Below are positions 27,710 to 36,029 of a stretch of 64,000 nt of DNA, one piece after another. Both the position numbers and the translations under genes were made by a program. Source of the stretch: Sphaerisporangium rubeum (lineage in GTDB: Bacteria > Actinomycetota > Actinomycetes > Streptosporangiales > Streptosporangiaceae); the NCBI RefSeq assembly GCF_014207705.1, contig NZ_JACHIU010000001.1, positions 4,766,501 to 4,830,500 on the forward strand, given 5' to 3'. The first letter of the stretch is position 1. Every line of letters starts with the position of its first letter. Below the pieces are notes generated by a model that searched no databases, had not been told where the DNA came from, and was given only the letters and a program-made list of their open reading frames with translations.

Positions 27710-29440
27710 ATGCCTCTGGTCGTGGTGATGCTCGCGGTCGTGTGGGTCGCGTGCATGTACTTCGGGTTCTGGTACGGCTTCCCGGTGGTGGCCGTCGCCA
27801 CGGTCGTGGTGACCACGCTCACCGGGGTCGGGTACTACTTCGCGCGGGCCGGGCTCATGCTGGGGGCCGCGCGGGATCTCGGTGAGTCGGAGGTCGCGCC
27901 GCCGCGGACCGGGGCCGGCAAGGACCCGGTGTACCGGCACTACCTGTTCCTGCAGATGCCGCTGGACGCGTGGCGGGTGCCGAGGACGGTCGTGCCGGAG
28001 GCCGCGAGTGCCGGGTGGCACGCGGTGACGCGGGTCTCGCGGTGGCTGGCCGGTGGTGTGCAGGGGATCTTCCTGCTGCCGATCTGGCTCGGGGTGGTCG
28101 CCGGGGTGCTGGTGGCCGCGGTGCCGCTGGCGGCGGCGGTCGTGGCGGTCGCGGCGGCGCACCTGCTGGTGTTCGCGGCCGGCGGGTCGCTGTGGCTCCT
28201 CGGGGTGGCGCTGCTGCGCGGCGTGGAGTCGGTCGTCATGCTGGTGCGGCGCATCCTGCAGACCTGTCCGCACCCGCTGTGCTACGCCAGGATCAGCCTG
28301 CCCGAGTACGCCTGCCCGACCTGCGACGAGCGGCACCGGACCCTGCGGCCCAACCTGGACGGCGCGCTGCGGCACGTCTGCCGGTGCGGCACGCGGCTGC
28401 CGACGGCCATCGTGCTCGGCCGGTTCCGGCTGCGCGCGTACTGCCCGCAGTGCCACCGCGCGCTGCCGCACCGCATCGGCCGGGCCCGCGTGGAGCCGCT
28501 GCCGTTCATCGGCGGGCCGGACGCCGGCAAGACGACCTTCATGGTGCTGGCCATCAACGCGCTGCACGCCGCGGTGCGGGCCGCCGGGGGCCGGGCCGGG
28601 TTCGTCGTGGAGGGTGACCAGCAGGCGTTCGCCAGGCTCGGCGAGGAGCTGCGGCTCGGCAAGGTCTCCAAGACCACGACGGCCGCGCCGTCCGCCACCA
28701 TGCTCGACGTCGCGCTCCCCCGCACGGCGGGCCGCATCCTGTACCTGTTCGACCCGTCCGGTGAGGGGTTCACCGGCGCCACCAAGGTCGAGGCGATGAG
28801 CTACCTCGCGCACGGCGAGGCGATGCTCATCGTCGTCGATCCGTTCGCGCTGCCGCTGGTGCAGCACGGCCTCACCGACGACGAGCGCCGCACCCTGGAG
28901 AAAGCGGGGGTCGTGCTGTCCCCCGAGGACCCGTTCGACACCTTCCAGCGGGTGCGCAACGAGCTCGCGGCCCGTGCCGACGGGGGCCGCCAGAAACGGG
29001 TCGCGGTGGTGGTCAGCAAGGCCGACCTGCTGCGCAGGACCGCGATCGGCCAGGACGCCGGCGACCTGCCGGCGTGGTTCGACGGCGTGGGCCTCGGCAC
29101 CATGACGCGCGACCTGGCCCGCAGCGCCGCCGAGGTCCGCTACCTGGCCTCCGGCTTCCCGCCGGACTTCCCCGCCGTCGCGTCCATGCTGGCGTGGCTG
29201 ACGGGCCTGCCGCTGAACGGCCACGCCGAGGCCCTGACCACCGTCGGCGCCGACGACCTGGTCCTGACCGACCCGCGCGCTCCGTGGTCCCCCCGGCCGC
29301 GGCCCACCACGTTGGTCCCGCTGGGGCACCTGGTCTTCCGCTGGTCGCTGCTCGTCACCTCCGCCGTGCTCGCGGCGGCGGCGCTGACCTTCGTGGCGAC
29401 CTCGGGGTTCCCGCTGATCCGTCCCTGGATGCCGTTCTGA
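27710..29440 (+). CDS. Membrane-anchored zinc-ribbon GTPase (DO-GTPase-like)
   Basis: A 576-residue protein. The N-terminus has two membrane segments (VVVMLAVVWVACMYFGFWYG and the next, residues 3-50). Another pair follows at about 115-175 (IFLLPIWLGVVAGVLVAAV, LLVFAAGGSLWLLGVAL). Then zinc-ribbon cysteines (CPHPLC, CPTC, CRC, CPQC, about 184-258), a P-loop GGPDAGKTT (268-276), a switch-like LFDPSGEGF (about 346), SKAD (about 435), and a C-terminal membrane segment (LLVTSAVLAAAALTFVATSG). It is the second GTPase of the locus and the only obvious membrane anchor, so it may be the output or docking point. The ATG directly follows the small ORF's stop. Confidence 0.75.
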   Translation: MPLVVVMLAVVWVACMYFGFWYGFPVVAVATVVVTTLTGVGYYFARAGLMLGAARDLGESEVAPPRTGAGKDPVYRHYLFLQMPLDAWRVPRTVVPEAASAGWHAVTRVSRWLAGGVQGIFLLPIWLGVVAGVLVAAVPLAAAVVAVAAAHLLVFAAGGSLWLLGVALLRGVESVVMLVRRILQTCPHPLCYARISLPEYACPTCDERHRTLRPNLDGALRHVCRCGTRLPTAIVLGRFRLRAYCPQCHRALPHRIGRARVEPLPFIGGPDAGKTTFMVLAINALHAAVRAAGGRAGFVVEGDQQAFARLGEELRLGKVSKTTTAAPSATMLDVALPRTAGRILYLFDPSGEGFTGATKVEAMSYLAHGEAMLIVVDPFALPLVQHGLTDDERRTLEKAGVVLSPEDPFDTFQRVRNELAARADGGRQKRVAVVVSKADLLRRTAIGQDAGDLPAWFDGVGLGTMTRDLARSAAEVRYLASGFPPDFPAVASMLAWLTGLPLNGHAEALTTVGADDLVLTDPRAPWSPRPRPTTLVPLGHLVFRWSLLVTSAVLAAAALTFVATSGFPLIRPWMPF

Positions 29441-29444
29441 CGTC

Positions 29445-30158
29445 TCAGCGCGGCAGGATCCAGGTGGCCCTGGCCGTGGCGACGAGCGTGCCGTCCATCT
29501 CGTAGACGGCGCTCGTGCCGAACAGCTTGCGGCCGTCGCGGCCCTCGGACCGGCCCACCACCGAGTACGTGCCGTTGGGGTACACCTGCCGGTAGGTACG
29601 CGCGGTGATCCTGCCGAGCAGACCCGGCCCTTCCGGTCCCTGGTGGGCCCAGCCGCTCGGGCAGTCGAGCGCGGCCCACACCAGGGCCCGCGGCACGGCG
29701 CCGTCGTCGCCGAGCATCACCGGCACCCGCCACCCGGCCGCCACCAGGTCCGTCCGCGCGACCGGTCCGGGGAAGATGCGCAGCCCGTCACCGGGGGCCC
29801 GCAGGCCGCACACGAAGCACCCCGGCACGGGGTGCTCGCCGCGCAGCCCGGCGAAGCCCTCCTCGGCGAGCGCGGCCTCGTTGAACGGCACGAACGGCGG
29901 CGGCGTCAGGTCCTCGGTGACCGGGATCGCCTCCGCCAGCACCACACCGTCGTGCGACAGGGTCACCGAGTTCGCGACCTGACCGAGGGTCAGCTCGGTG
30001 CCGAGCGGCACCGGCCGCCGCAGCGTCACCTCGACCGTTCCGTCGCAGTCCACCTCACCGGCGAGTTCCCCGGCGATCCACCCGCCGTTCGCGGTCCCCT
30101 CGGGACCGCTGAACCTCGCGGGAACACTCAGCACGCTCCGCACCCCAGCGGACGTCAT
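29445..30158 (-). CDS. Hotdog-fold thioesterase-like protein
   Basis: A 237-residue protein with two hotdog-like halves. The first has ARFSGPEGTANGGWIAGELA and TVEVTLRRPVPLGTELTL. The second has CFVCGLRAPGDGLRIFPGPV, a motif often seen at the centre of uncharacterised actinobacterial proteins of this kind. It then resembles an acyl-CoA thioesterase half (VWAALDCPSGWA, ITARTYRQVYPNGTYSVVG). Activity is unknown. The ATG at 30158 has GGAGG about 12 nt upstream. It converges on the GTPase gene with only 4 bp between and no terminator visible. Confidence 0.65.
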   Translation of the reverse strand: MTSAGVRSVLSVPARFSGPEGTANGGWIAGELAGEVDCDGTVEVTLRRPVPLGTELTLGQVANSVTLSHDGVVLAEAIPVTEDLTPPPFVPFNEAALAEEGFAGLRGEHPVPGCFVCGLRAPGDGLRIFPGPVARTDLVAAGWRVPVMLGDDGAVPRALVWAALDCPSGWAHQGPEGPGLLGRITARTYRQVYPNGTYSVVGRSEGRDGRKLFGTSAVYEMDGTLVATARATWILPR

Positions 30159-30296
30159 CACCGTCGAAGCACCTCCATCGCTGCTCCACCAAGTCGGACA
30201 TTCCACTCAAAACCCGAGACGGCATCCGATACCGACCCGGCACCGTCCCTCTCAAAGGAACCAGCCCGCCATGACCACGTCGTCAACGGCGCGTAA

Positions 30297-30337
30297 CAAA
30301 AATAAGACACCCCGGAACCGATTCGCTCCGGGGTGTC
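30297..30337 (-). terminator. Rho-independent terminator of glnA2
   Basis: On the minus strand, an 11-bp perfect stem (GACACCCCGGA, 30306-30316 and 30327-30337, with a 10-nt loop) is followed by CTTATTTTT. A classic stem plus U-tract, 9 bp after the glnA2 stop and oriented to end that transcript. Confidence 0.85.
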
Positions 30338-30345
30338 CCGCACGC

Positions 30346-31707
30346 CTACAGCACCGGCAGGTACCTGGCCAGCTCGAACTCGGTGACCTGGCGGCGGTAC
30401 TCGTGCCACTCGTGGCGCTTGTTGCGCAGGAAGTAGTCGAAGACGTGCTCGCCGAGGGTCTCGGCGACCAACTCGCTGCGCTCCATGGTGGTGATGGCCT
30501 CGTCCAGGCTCTGCGGCAGCGGCTCGATGCCGAGCGCACGGCGCTCGGCGCTGGTGAGGGCCCAGATGTCGTCCTCGGCGCCGGGAGGCATCTCGTAACC
30601 CTCCTCGATGCCCTTCAGGCCCGCGGCGAGGATCACGGCGTACGCGAGGTAGGGGTTGCACGCCGAGTCCAGCGAGCGGAACTCGACCCGCGTCGAGTTG
30701 CCCTTGTGCGGCTTGTACATCGGCACGCGGACCAGCGCGGAACGGTTGTTGTGGCCCCAGCTGATGTACGCGGGGGCCTCGCCTCCCTGGCCCGCGGTCG
30801 CCTCGGCGCCGGCCCACAGGCGCTTGTAGGAGTTGACCCACTGGTTGCACACCGCGGTGATCTCGGCGGCGTGCTTGAGCAGGCCGCCGATGAACGACCG
30901 GCCGATCTTGGAGAGCTGGTAGTCGGCGCCGGGCTCGTAGAACGCGTTGCGGTCACCCTCGAACAGCGACATGTGGGTGTGCATGCCGGAGCCGGGATGC
31001 TCGGCGAACGGCTTCGGCATGAACGAGGCCCAGATGCCGTGCTCCAGCGCGACCTCCTTCATGACCAGCCGGAAGGTCATGATGTTGTCGGCGGTGGTCA
31101 GCGCGTCGGCGTACCGCAGGTCGATCTCCTGCTGGCCGGGGGCCCCCTCGTGGTGGCTGAACTCCACCGAGATCCCCATCGACTCCAGCATCATGATCGC
31201 GTTGCGGCGGAAGTCGTGCCCCGAGCTGTGCGGCGTGTGGTCGAAGTACCCGCCGGAATCGTTCGGCACCGGCTTGGAGCCGGCCTCCGGCCGCTCCTTG
31301 AGCAGGAAGAACTCCACCTCGGGGTGGGTGTAGAAGGTGAACCCCATGTCGGCGCACTTGGCGAGGGTGCGCTTGAGCACCCACCGCGGGTCGGCGTGGG
31401 ACGGTGAGCCGTCCGGCATGAGGATGTCGCAGAACATGCGAGCCGCGCCGGGGATCTCGCTGCGCCACGGAAGGATCTGGAACGTCGAGGGATCGGGCTT
31501 GGCGAGCATGTCGGACTCGTGAACCCTCGCGAAGCCCTCGATGGCGGAGCCGTCGAAGCCGATGCCCTCGGCGAAGGCCCCTTCGAGCTCGGCCGGCGCT
31601 ATGGCCACCGACTTGAGGAAACCGAGCACGTCGGTGAACCACAGCCGGATGAACCGGATGTCCCTCTCTTCGAGCGTGCGGAGCACGAACTCCTGCTGGC
31701 GGTCCAA
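30346..31707 (-). CDS. glnA2: Glutamine synthetase family protein GlnA2
   Basis: A 453-residue type-I synthetase fold. GFDGSAIEGF, FFLLKERPE, ASFMPKPFAEHPGSGMHTHM and NNRSALVRVP are present. The adenylylation tyrosine region of GlnA1 is not conserved (WALTSAERRALGIEPLP), so it probably escapes GlnE. In Mycobacterium tuberculosis and Streptomyces the orthologue lies near glnE. The Streptomyces GlnA2 acts on polyamines as gamma-glutamylpolyamine synthetase rather than ammonia, which is possible here. A GlnR-like box lies about 110 bp upstream of the start, and a terminator follows. Confidence 0.9.
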   Translation of the reverse strand: MDRQQEFVLRTLEERDIRFIRLWFTDVLGFLKSVAIAPAELEGAFAEGIGFDGSAIEGFARVHESDMLAKPDPSTFQILPWRSEIPGAARMFCDILMPDGSPSHADPRWVLKRTLAKCADMGFTFYTHPEVEFFLLKERPEAGSKPVPNDSGGYFDHTPHSSGHDFRRNAIMMLESMGISVEFSHHEGAPGQQEIDLRYADALTTADNIMTFRLVMKEVALEHGIWASFMPKPFAEHPGSGMHTHMSLFEGDRNAFYEPGADYQLSKIGRSFIGGLLKHAAEITAVCNQWVNSYKRLWAGAEATAGQGGEAPAYISWGHNNRSALVRVPMYKPHKGNSTRVEFRSLDSACNPYLAYAVILAAGLKGIEEGYEMPPGAEDDIWALTSAERRALGIEPLPQSLDEAITTMERSELVAETLGEHVFDYFLRNKRHEWHEYRRQVTEFELARYLPVL

Positions 31708-31814
31708 GGCATCCCCTTCTGCCTCACATGTTCGGACACCATCGTCGCCGCGCGCAGCCTGGTCCCTGAGTCGGCGCTAGACATGTCTGGTCATCACCCA
31801 GTCTGCCCGCTTGG

Positions 31815-31830
31815 TGTTTCGCACACGTTA
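31815..31830 (-). promoter_or_regulatory. GlnR-type box upstream of glnA2
   Basis: Read on the minus strand it is GTAAC, 6 nt (GTGTGC), GAAAC: a perfect match to gTnAC-n6-GaAAC. It ends 108 bp before the glnA2 start. The surrounding 31708-32011 gap holds no gene. Confidence 0.65.
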
Positions 31831-32011
31831 CGCGGGTTCGTTGTTAGAGGCATCCGGGCGGCACACAACCCGACCGAATCCCGGGTATGGGACCTCAGGT
31901 GGAGCCCTTAAGACGAACTCCGCCAGGTGGATTACGGACACCACCTCCTATCACGTAATGTGACAGCATCATCTCGTTGTGTGTTCGTCAATGCCCTGGG
32001 GGCGGGAGCAT

Positions 32012-33019
32012 ATGGGCGTGGAGCGGCGGCACGGCCCGGCGCTGCGGCGAGTGGCCTGGACGGCGTGGGTCTCGGCGGCCTGCACCCTGATCCTGCTCGG
32101 CGGCCGGGCCGGCCGGGACGCCGCGTGCGCCGTCGCCGCACCTCCGGCCGGCGGCACGTGCTCCCTCGCCGGCGCCTCGGCGCCGGTCGCGGCGGTGTCG
32201 TCGGTGGAGTTCGCCGGCTCCGCCGCGTGCGGGGGCTACCTCGATGTGACCGGGCCGCTCGGCACGGTGCGGGTGCAGGTGGCCGAGGAGTGCCGCACGT
32301 GCGCGCTCGGTGAGCTCGACATGAGCCGGGAGGCGTTCCAGCGGATCGCGGGGTCCGGCACGGCTCGCGTGCGGGTCAGCTACCACGCGGTGCGCAACCC
32401 CGAGGTGCCGCGTCCGGTGGGTTTCCGCCTCACCCCCGGGGCCACCCGTGACTGGCTGGCCGTCCAGGTGGTCGACCACGGCAACCCGTTGCGGACCCTG
32501 GAGATCCGCGACGGCGGCTCGTGGCGCGCGCTGCCGCGCACCGCCGACAACCACTGGCTGGCGCCGCGGCTCACCGGTTCCGCGCGTTACGCGTTCCGCG
32601 TGACCGACGTGTACGGCCAGCGCCTCACCACCACCGGCATCCGGCCGGCCCCCGGCTCCGTGCAGCGCACCTCGCGCCGCCTGTACAGCCCGGCGTCCGC
32701 CTCCCCCGCGCCTACCCCCCGCGCGCTGTCGGCGCGCACACATCCCCGGGCCGCGCCGCAGGCCCACAAGCGCGACCCCGCGCCACCTCGCCCCGCGGCC
32801 GCCCCGGCCGCCCCGGCTGCCCCGGCCGTACGGCCGCCGTCGTCGGCGCGCGTCGTCCCGAAGCACGAACGGCCCCCCGAACGGCCCGCCGGCCCACCCG
32901 CGGACCGGCACGGCGCGGCGGCGCGCAGCGACTCCGTCGGTGAGCCGGCCGACCGGCGGGCCCCGCCGCGCCACGGTTCCCTCGCCGCGCTCCCCACCAC
33001 CCGTCCCTTCCTGTGCTGA
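32012..33019 (+). CDS. Expansin-like secreted protein (EXLX family)
   Basis: A 335-residue protein. A Sec signal or anchor (about residues 13-35, WTAWVSAACTLILLGG) leads to a double-psi beta-barrel domain with ACGGYLDVTGPLGTVRVQV, then CRTCALGELDMS, the acidic motif of the expansin site. A second domain follows (YHAVRNPEVPRPVGFR, DWLAVQVVDHGNPLRTLEI, then ADNHWLAP), like the cellulose-binding expansin domain. The last 100 residues are Pro/Ala/Arg-rich and disordered. Bacterial expansins loosen plant cell wall or bind peptidoglycan without hydrolysis. The ATG has GGGAG upstream. It is divergent from glnA2. Confidence 0.82.
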   Translation: MGVERRHGPALRRVAWTAWVSAACTLILLGGRAGRDAACAVAAPPAGGTCSLAGASAPVAAVSSVEFAGSAACGGYLDVTGPLGTVRVQVAEECRTCALGELDMSREAFQRIAGSGTARVRVSYHAVRNPEVPRPVGFRLTPGATRDWLAVQVVDHGNPLRTLEIRDGGSWRALPRTADNHWLAPRLTGSARYAFRVTDVYGQRLTTTGIRPAPGSVQRTSRRLYSPASASPAPTPRALSARTHPRAAPQAHKRDPAPPRPAAAPAAPAAPAVRPPSSARVVPKHERPPERPAGPPADRHGAAARSDSVGEPADRRAPPRHGSLAALPTTRPFLC

Positions 33020-33027
33020 CCCTCCGG

Positions 33028-33990
33028 TCAGGCGCCGGTGACGAGGGAGTCGGCGGTGGGGGTGCGGTGGTAGATGACCTCGCGGCCCTGGCGGTGGCGG
33101 GTCACCAGGCCGTTGCCGCTGAGCACCGACAGGTGTTGCGAGACGGCCCCCGGTGTCAGCGACAGGCGGCGGGCCAGCGCCGTCGTGGACGCCGGCTGGG
33201 CCAGGGTGATCAGCAGGCGGGCCCGGGTGGTGCCGATCAGCGCGGCCAGCGCGCCGGGCTCGGGGACCGGGCCCTTGTCCCACAGGGTGCCGACGGCGCG
33301 CGCGGGGTAGACGAGCATGGGCCGGTACGGCTGCGTCATGATGGCGATGCCGGGCCAGCGGAAGGCGCTCGGCACCAGCAGCAGCCCGTCGCCGCCGAGG
33401 TCACCGGCATAGCACGACTTCTTCGTGACGATCAGGCGGTCGACGTCCCAGTGCACCGACGGGTGCAGGTCGCCGAACAGTTCCGTGGCGCCGCCGGTGG
33501 CGAACCGGCGCGCGCGCCACATCACGTCGGCTTCGAGCAGCGCGTACACCCGTGGCCAGTGCTCGGCCAGCGCGGCCTCCCAGTAGGCCGCGAGCGTGTC
33601 GGCGACGCGCCGCAGACCGGCCTCGGGGTCGGCCCTGAACCGCGCGATCGCGCCGGTGTCGGGGGTGACCACCCGGCCGGCCTCCTCGGCGGCGGTGCCG
33701 GGGTCGGTGGCCCGCACGCGGTCCAGCTCCGCCGTGAAGTCCGGCAGCGGGGTGTCGGGTGGCGGGGTGAGGAAGTCGGCGATGTACCCCTGCACGGGGA
33801 CGAGCGCGAACAGCTCCGCCAGGTCCACGGCGCCGAGCCGGGGCCGTACGGCACGCAGCCACGGCAGGTGCAGCGAGTGCCGCGCCGGCGACCTCAGCAC
33901 CTGCAGACTGGCGACGAGCTCCCACAACGGCGAGAACGCGAACCGCATGCGCGCCATGTCGTCGGTGCCGAACCGCCACTCGATGCTCAT
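33028..33990 (-). CDS. ArsR-family transcriptional regulator with N-terminal DUF5937-like domain
   Basis: A 320-residue regulator. The C-terminal winged helix is clear (about residues 245-310): LIGTTRARLLITLAQPASTTALARRLSLTPGAVSQHLSVLSGNGLVT-, with the recognition helix TPGAVSQHLSVL. The N-terminal 240 residues resemble the uncharacterised domain found in actinobacterial ArsR-like regulators. It is divergent from the MFS gene at 34046 with a short palindromic region between, so it may control that gene and itself. Confidence 0.8.
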   Translation of the reverse strand: MSIEWRFGTDDMARMRFAFSPLWELVASLQVLRSPARHSLHLPWLRAVRPRLGAVDLAELFALVPVQGYIADFLTPPPDTPLPDFTAELDRVRATDPGTAAEEAGRVVTPDTGAIARFRADPEAGLRRVADTLAAYWEAALAEHWPRVYALLEADVMWRARRFATGGATELFGDLHPSVHWDVDRLIVTKKSCYAGDLGGDGLLLVPSAFRWPGIAIMTQPYRPMLVYPARAVGTLWDKGPVPEPGALAALIGTTRARLLITLAQPASTTALARRLSLTPGAVSQHLSVLSGNGLVTRHRQGREVIYHRTPTADSLVTGA

Positions 33991-34004
33991 GATCCCCCCG
34001 TGGA

Positions 34005-34025
34005 CCTTTTAGCCCAGCCTAAAGG
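34005..34025. promoter_or_regulatory. Inverted repeat between ArsR and MFS genes
   Basis: CCTTTTAG (34005-34012) and CTAAAGG (34019-34025) form an imperfect palindrome in the 55-bp divergent gap. It is a candidate operator for the ArsR-like regulator. The AAAGGAG it contains could also serve as a weak ribosome site. Confidence 0.4.
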
Positions 34026-34045
34026 AGTGGCAGGCCCCCCGCGAG

Positions 34046-35347
34046 GTGGCCAGGGTTGACCGGGTGAGCGGCGTCACCACCGCGGCCTCGTTCCTGCGGG
34101 TCAGGGCCGGCGGTTTCCCCAAGGCGTTCTGGGTGCTGTTCGGCGGCACCTTCGTCAACCGGCTCGGCACGATGGTCGAGCCCTTCATCGGGGTCTACCT
34201 GACCCAGGCCCGCGGCATGTCGCTGGCCACCGCGGGTCTCGTCATGGCCGTGTTCGGCGTCGGCTCGCTGCTGTCGCAGCTCGTCGCGGGCTGGCTGACC
34301 GACCGCCTCGGACGCCGCGCCACTCTCACCGGCGGCATGGTCGCGACCGCCGCCGCGATGATCTGCCTCGGGTACAGCACGTCGCTGCCGGCCATCGTCG
34401 CCGTGATGGCCGTGCTCGGCCTGGTGGTGGACGCCTACCGGCCCGCCTCGCAGGCGCTGGTGGCCGACCTGATCCCGCCGCACGACCGGTCGCGTGCGTT
34501 CGGGCTGCTGTTCTGGGCCATCAACCTCGGGTTCGCGGTCGCGATGGTCGCCGGGGGGTGGCTGGCGCAGTCGGGGTTCCTGTGGCTGTTCTGGATCGAC
34601 GCGATCACGTCGGTGATCTTCGGGGTGCTGGTGTGGCGCGCGGTCCCCGAGACCCGGCCGGAGCGGGGGCACGCGCCGGGGGGCTTCACCGACGTGCTGC
34701 GGGACCGGCTGATGATGGCGTACGTCACGATCTCGCTGGCCTACACCTTCGTGTACCTGCAGGCCTTCACCACGTTGCCGCTGGCCGTCACCGGCCAGGG
34801 TCTGTCCACCGCGGTGTACGGCGTGGCGATGGCGGTGAACGGCGTGCTGATCGTGGTGCTGCAACCGCTGGTGAGCCACTGGCTGGCGCGGCACGACCCG
34901 AGCGTTGTCCTGGCCATCGGCATGGCGGTGGCCGGCGTGGGTTTCGCGCTGACCTCGTTCGTCTCGACGGCCGCCGGATACGCCGGCACGGTCGCGGTGT
35001 GGACCCTCGGCGAGATCGCCACCGCCGGCATGGCCGGCACCATCGTCGCGGCCCTGGCCCCGCCGCACCTGCGCGGCCGGTACAGCGGCGTGTACGGCTT
35101 CTCGTGGTCGGCCGGCGGCCTGCTGGCCCCCCTGATCGGCACCAGGCTCCTGGCCCACGGCCCTGCCACCTTGTGGCTGACGGCCGGCGCGCTCGGCGTC
35201 CTCAGCGCCGCCGGCATCCTCGCGCTCGCACCCGCCATCCGCCGCCGCTCCACGACCGCGCGGCTCCCCGCGGAGAGCCCGGAGCTCGCGGGCTCCGGTG
35301 GCCTGACGGCCGCGAGCGGCCCGTCAGGCGAGCGCGCCGCCGGCTGA
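34046..35347 (+). CDS. MFS transporter (drug exporter type)
   Basis: A 433-residue membrane protein with about 12 hydrophobic segments. GGTFVNRLGTMVEPFIGVYL opens segment 1. The MFS motif A appears as GWLTDRLGRRATLTGG (about residues 93-108). Similar proteins are proton-driven multidrug exporters; substrate unknown. The GTG start is weakly supported; a GTG at 34064 is also possible. The C-terminus overlaps the convergent TetR gene by 24 bp. Regulation by the divergent ArsR-like protein is likely. Confidence 0.82.
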   Translation: MARVDRVSGVTTAASFLRVRAGGFPKAFWVLFGGTFVNRLGTMVEPFIGVYLTQARGMSLATAGLVMAVFGVGSLLSQLVAGWLTDRLGRRATLTGGMVATAAAMICLGYSTSLPAIVAVMAVLGLVVDAYRPASQALVADLIPPHDRSRAFGLLFWAINLGFAVAMVAGGWLAQSGFLWLFWIDAITSVIFGVLVWRAVPETRPERGHAPGGFTDVLRDRLMMAYVTISLAYTFVYLQAFTTLPLAVTGQGLSTAVYGVAMAVNGVLIVVLQPLVSHWLARHDPSVVLAIGMAVAGVGFALTSFVSTAAGYAGTVAVWTLGEIATAGMAGTIVAALAPPHLRGRYSGVYGFSWSAGGLLAPLIGTRLLAHGPATLWLTAGALGVLSAAGILALAPAIRRRSTTARLPAESPELAGSGGLTAASGPSGERAAG

Positions 35348-35941
35348 GAGGGGACGGCTGCGCCGCAGGTGCTCGATGCCGGTGTCCAGGGCCGCCTCCA
35401 GGTGGGTGACGCGGCCGGTGGACATCAGCAGCAGCACGCCACCCTGCACGCCGGCGAGGATCGAGGACGCCGTGCGGTCGGCGTCCAGATCGGGGTCCAC
35501 CTCGCCGGCGGCCTGCATGTCGCGCACCCCGGCGGCGATCTCGGCCTGCCACCGCTCGACGAGCCCGCCGACCACGGCCCGCGCTCCCGGGGAACTGCGG
35601 CCGAGGTGGGTCATGAGGGAGGCGAGGGGGCAGTGCTCCCCCTGGCGGCGGTAGCGGTCCACCACACGGTCGCGCCAGCCGCGCCACGCGTCCCACGAGG
35701 TGAGCGCGCCGAGCTCGGGCCGCTGGTCGGCGAGCACGCGGTCGGCCTCGTAGCGGGCCACGGCGAGCAGCAGTTCCTCCTTGCCGCCGGGGAAGTAGTG
35801 GAAGACCTGGCTCTTGCTGGTGCCGGTCCGCACCCGGACGTCGTCCAGCGTCGTGGTCGCGACGCCGTTCTCGCGGATCTCGGCGGCGGCCCCCTCGATG
35901 ATCCTCAGCCGGGTCGCGGCCCCCTTGGCGGTCAGCTTCAT
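35324..35941 (-). CDS. TetR-family regulator
   Basis: A 205-residue TetR/AcrR regulator. The helix-turn-helix is at about residues 5-50 (TRLRIIEGAAAEIRENGVAT, then TTLDDVRVRTGTSKSQVFHYF). The C-terminal ligand domain contains the HCPLASLMTHLG block common in regulators of SDR genes. The ATG has GAGGGG upstream. It is divergent from the SDR gene, with a clear palindrome between; autoregulation and control of the SDR gene are likely. It overlaps the MFS gene's end. Confidence 0.85.
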   Translation of the reverse strand: MKLTAKGAATRLRIIEGAAAEIRENGVATTTLDDVRVRTGTSKSQVFHYFPGGKEELLLAVARYEADRVLADQRPELGALTSWDAWRGWRDRVVDRYRRQGEHCPLASLMTHLGRSSPGARAVVGGLVERWQAEIAAGVRDMQAAGEVDPDLDADRTASSILAGVQGGVLLLMSTGRVTHLEAALDTGIEHLRRSRPLSAGGALA

Positions 35942-35956
35942 CGTCGGCCCCTCTTT

Positions 35957-35974
35957 TTGGACTTGCGAGTCCAA
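35957..35974. promoter_or_regulatory. Palindromic operator between TetR and SDR genes
   Basis: TTGGACT-TGCG-AGTCCAA is a perfect 7-bp inverted repeat with a 4-bp centre. TTGGACT/AGTCCAA half-sites are typical of TetR operators beside TetR-SDR divergent pairs. It sits 15 bp upstream of the TetR start and 55 bp upstream of the SDR start. Confidence 0.7.
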
Positions 35975-36029
35975 TTTACCGGAGGCACCGTGGGACGCGC
36001 ATCACCACCGACGACGAACGGGGAACCTC

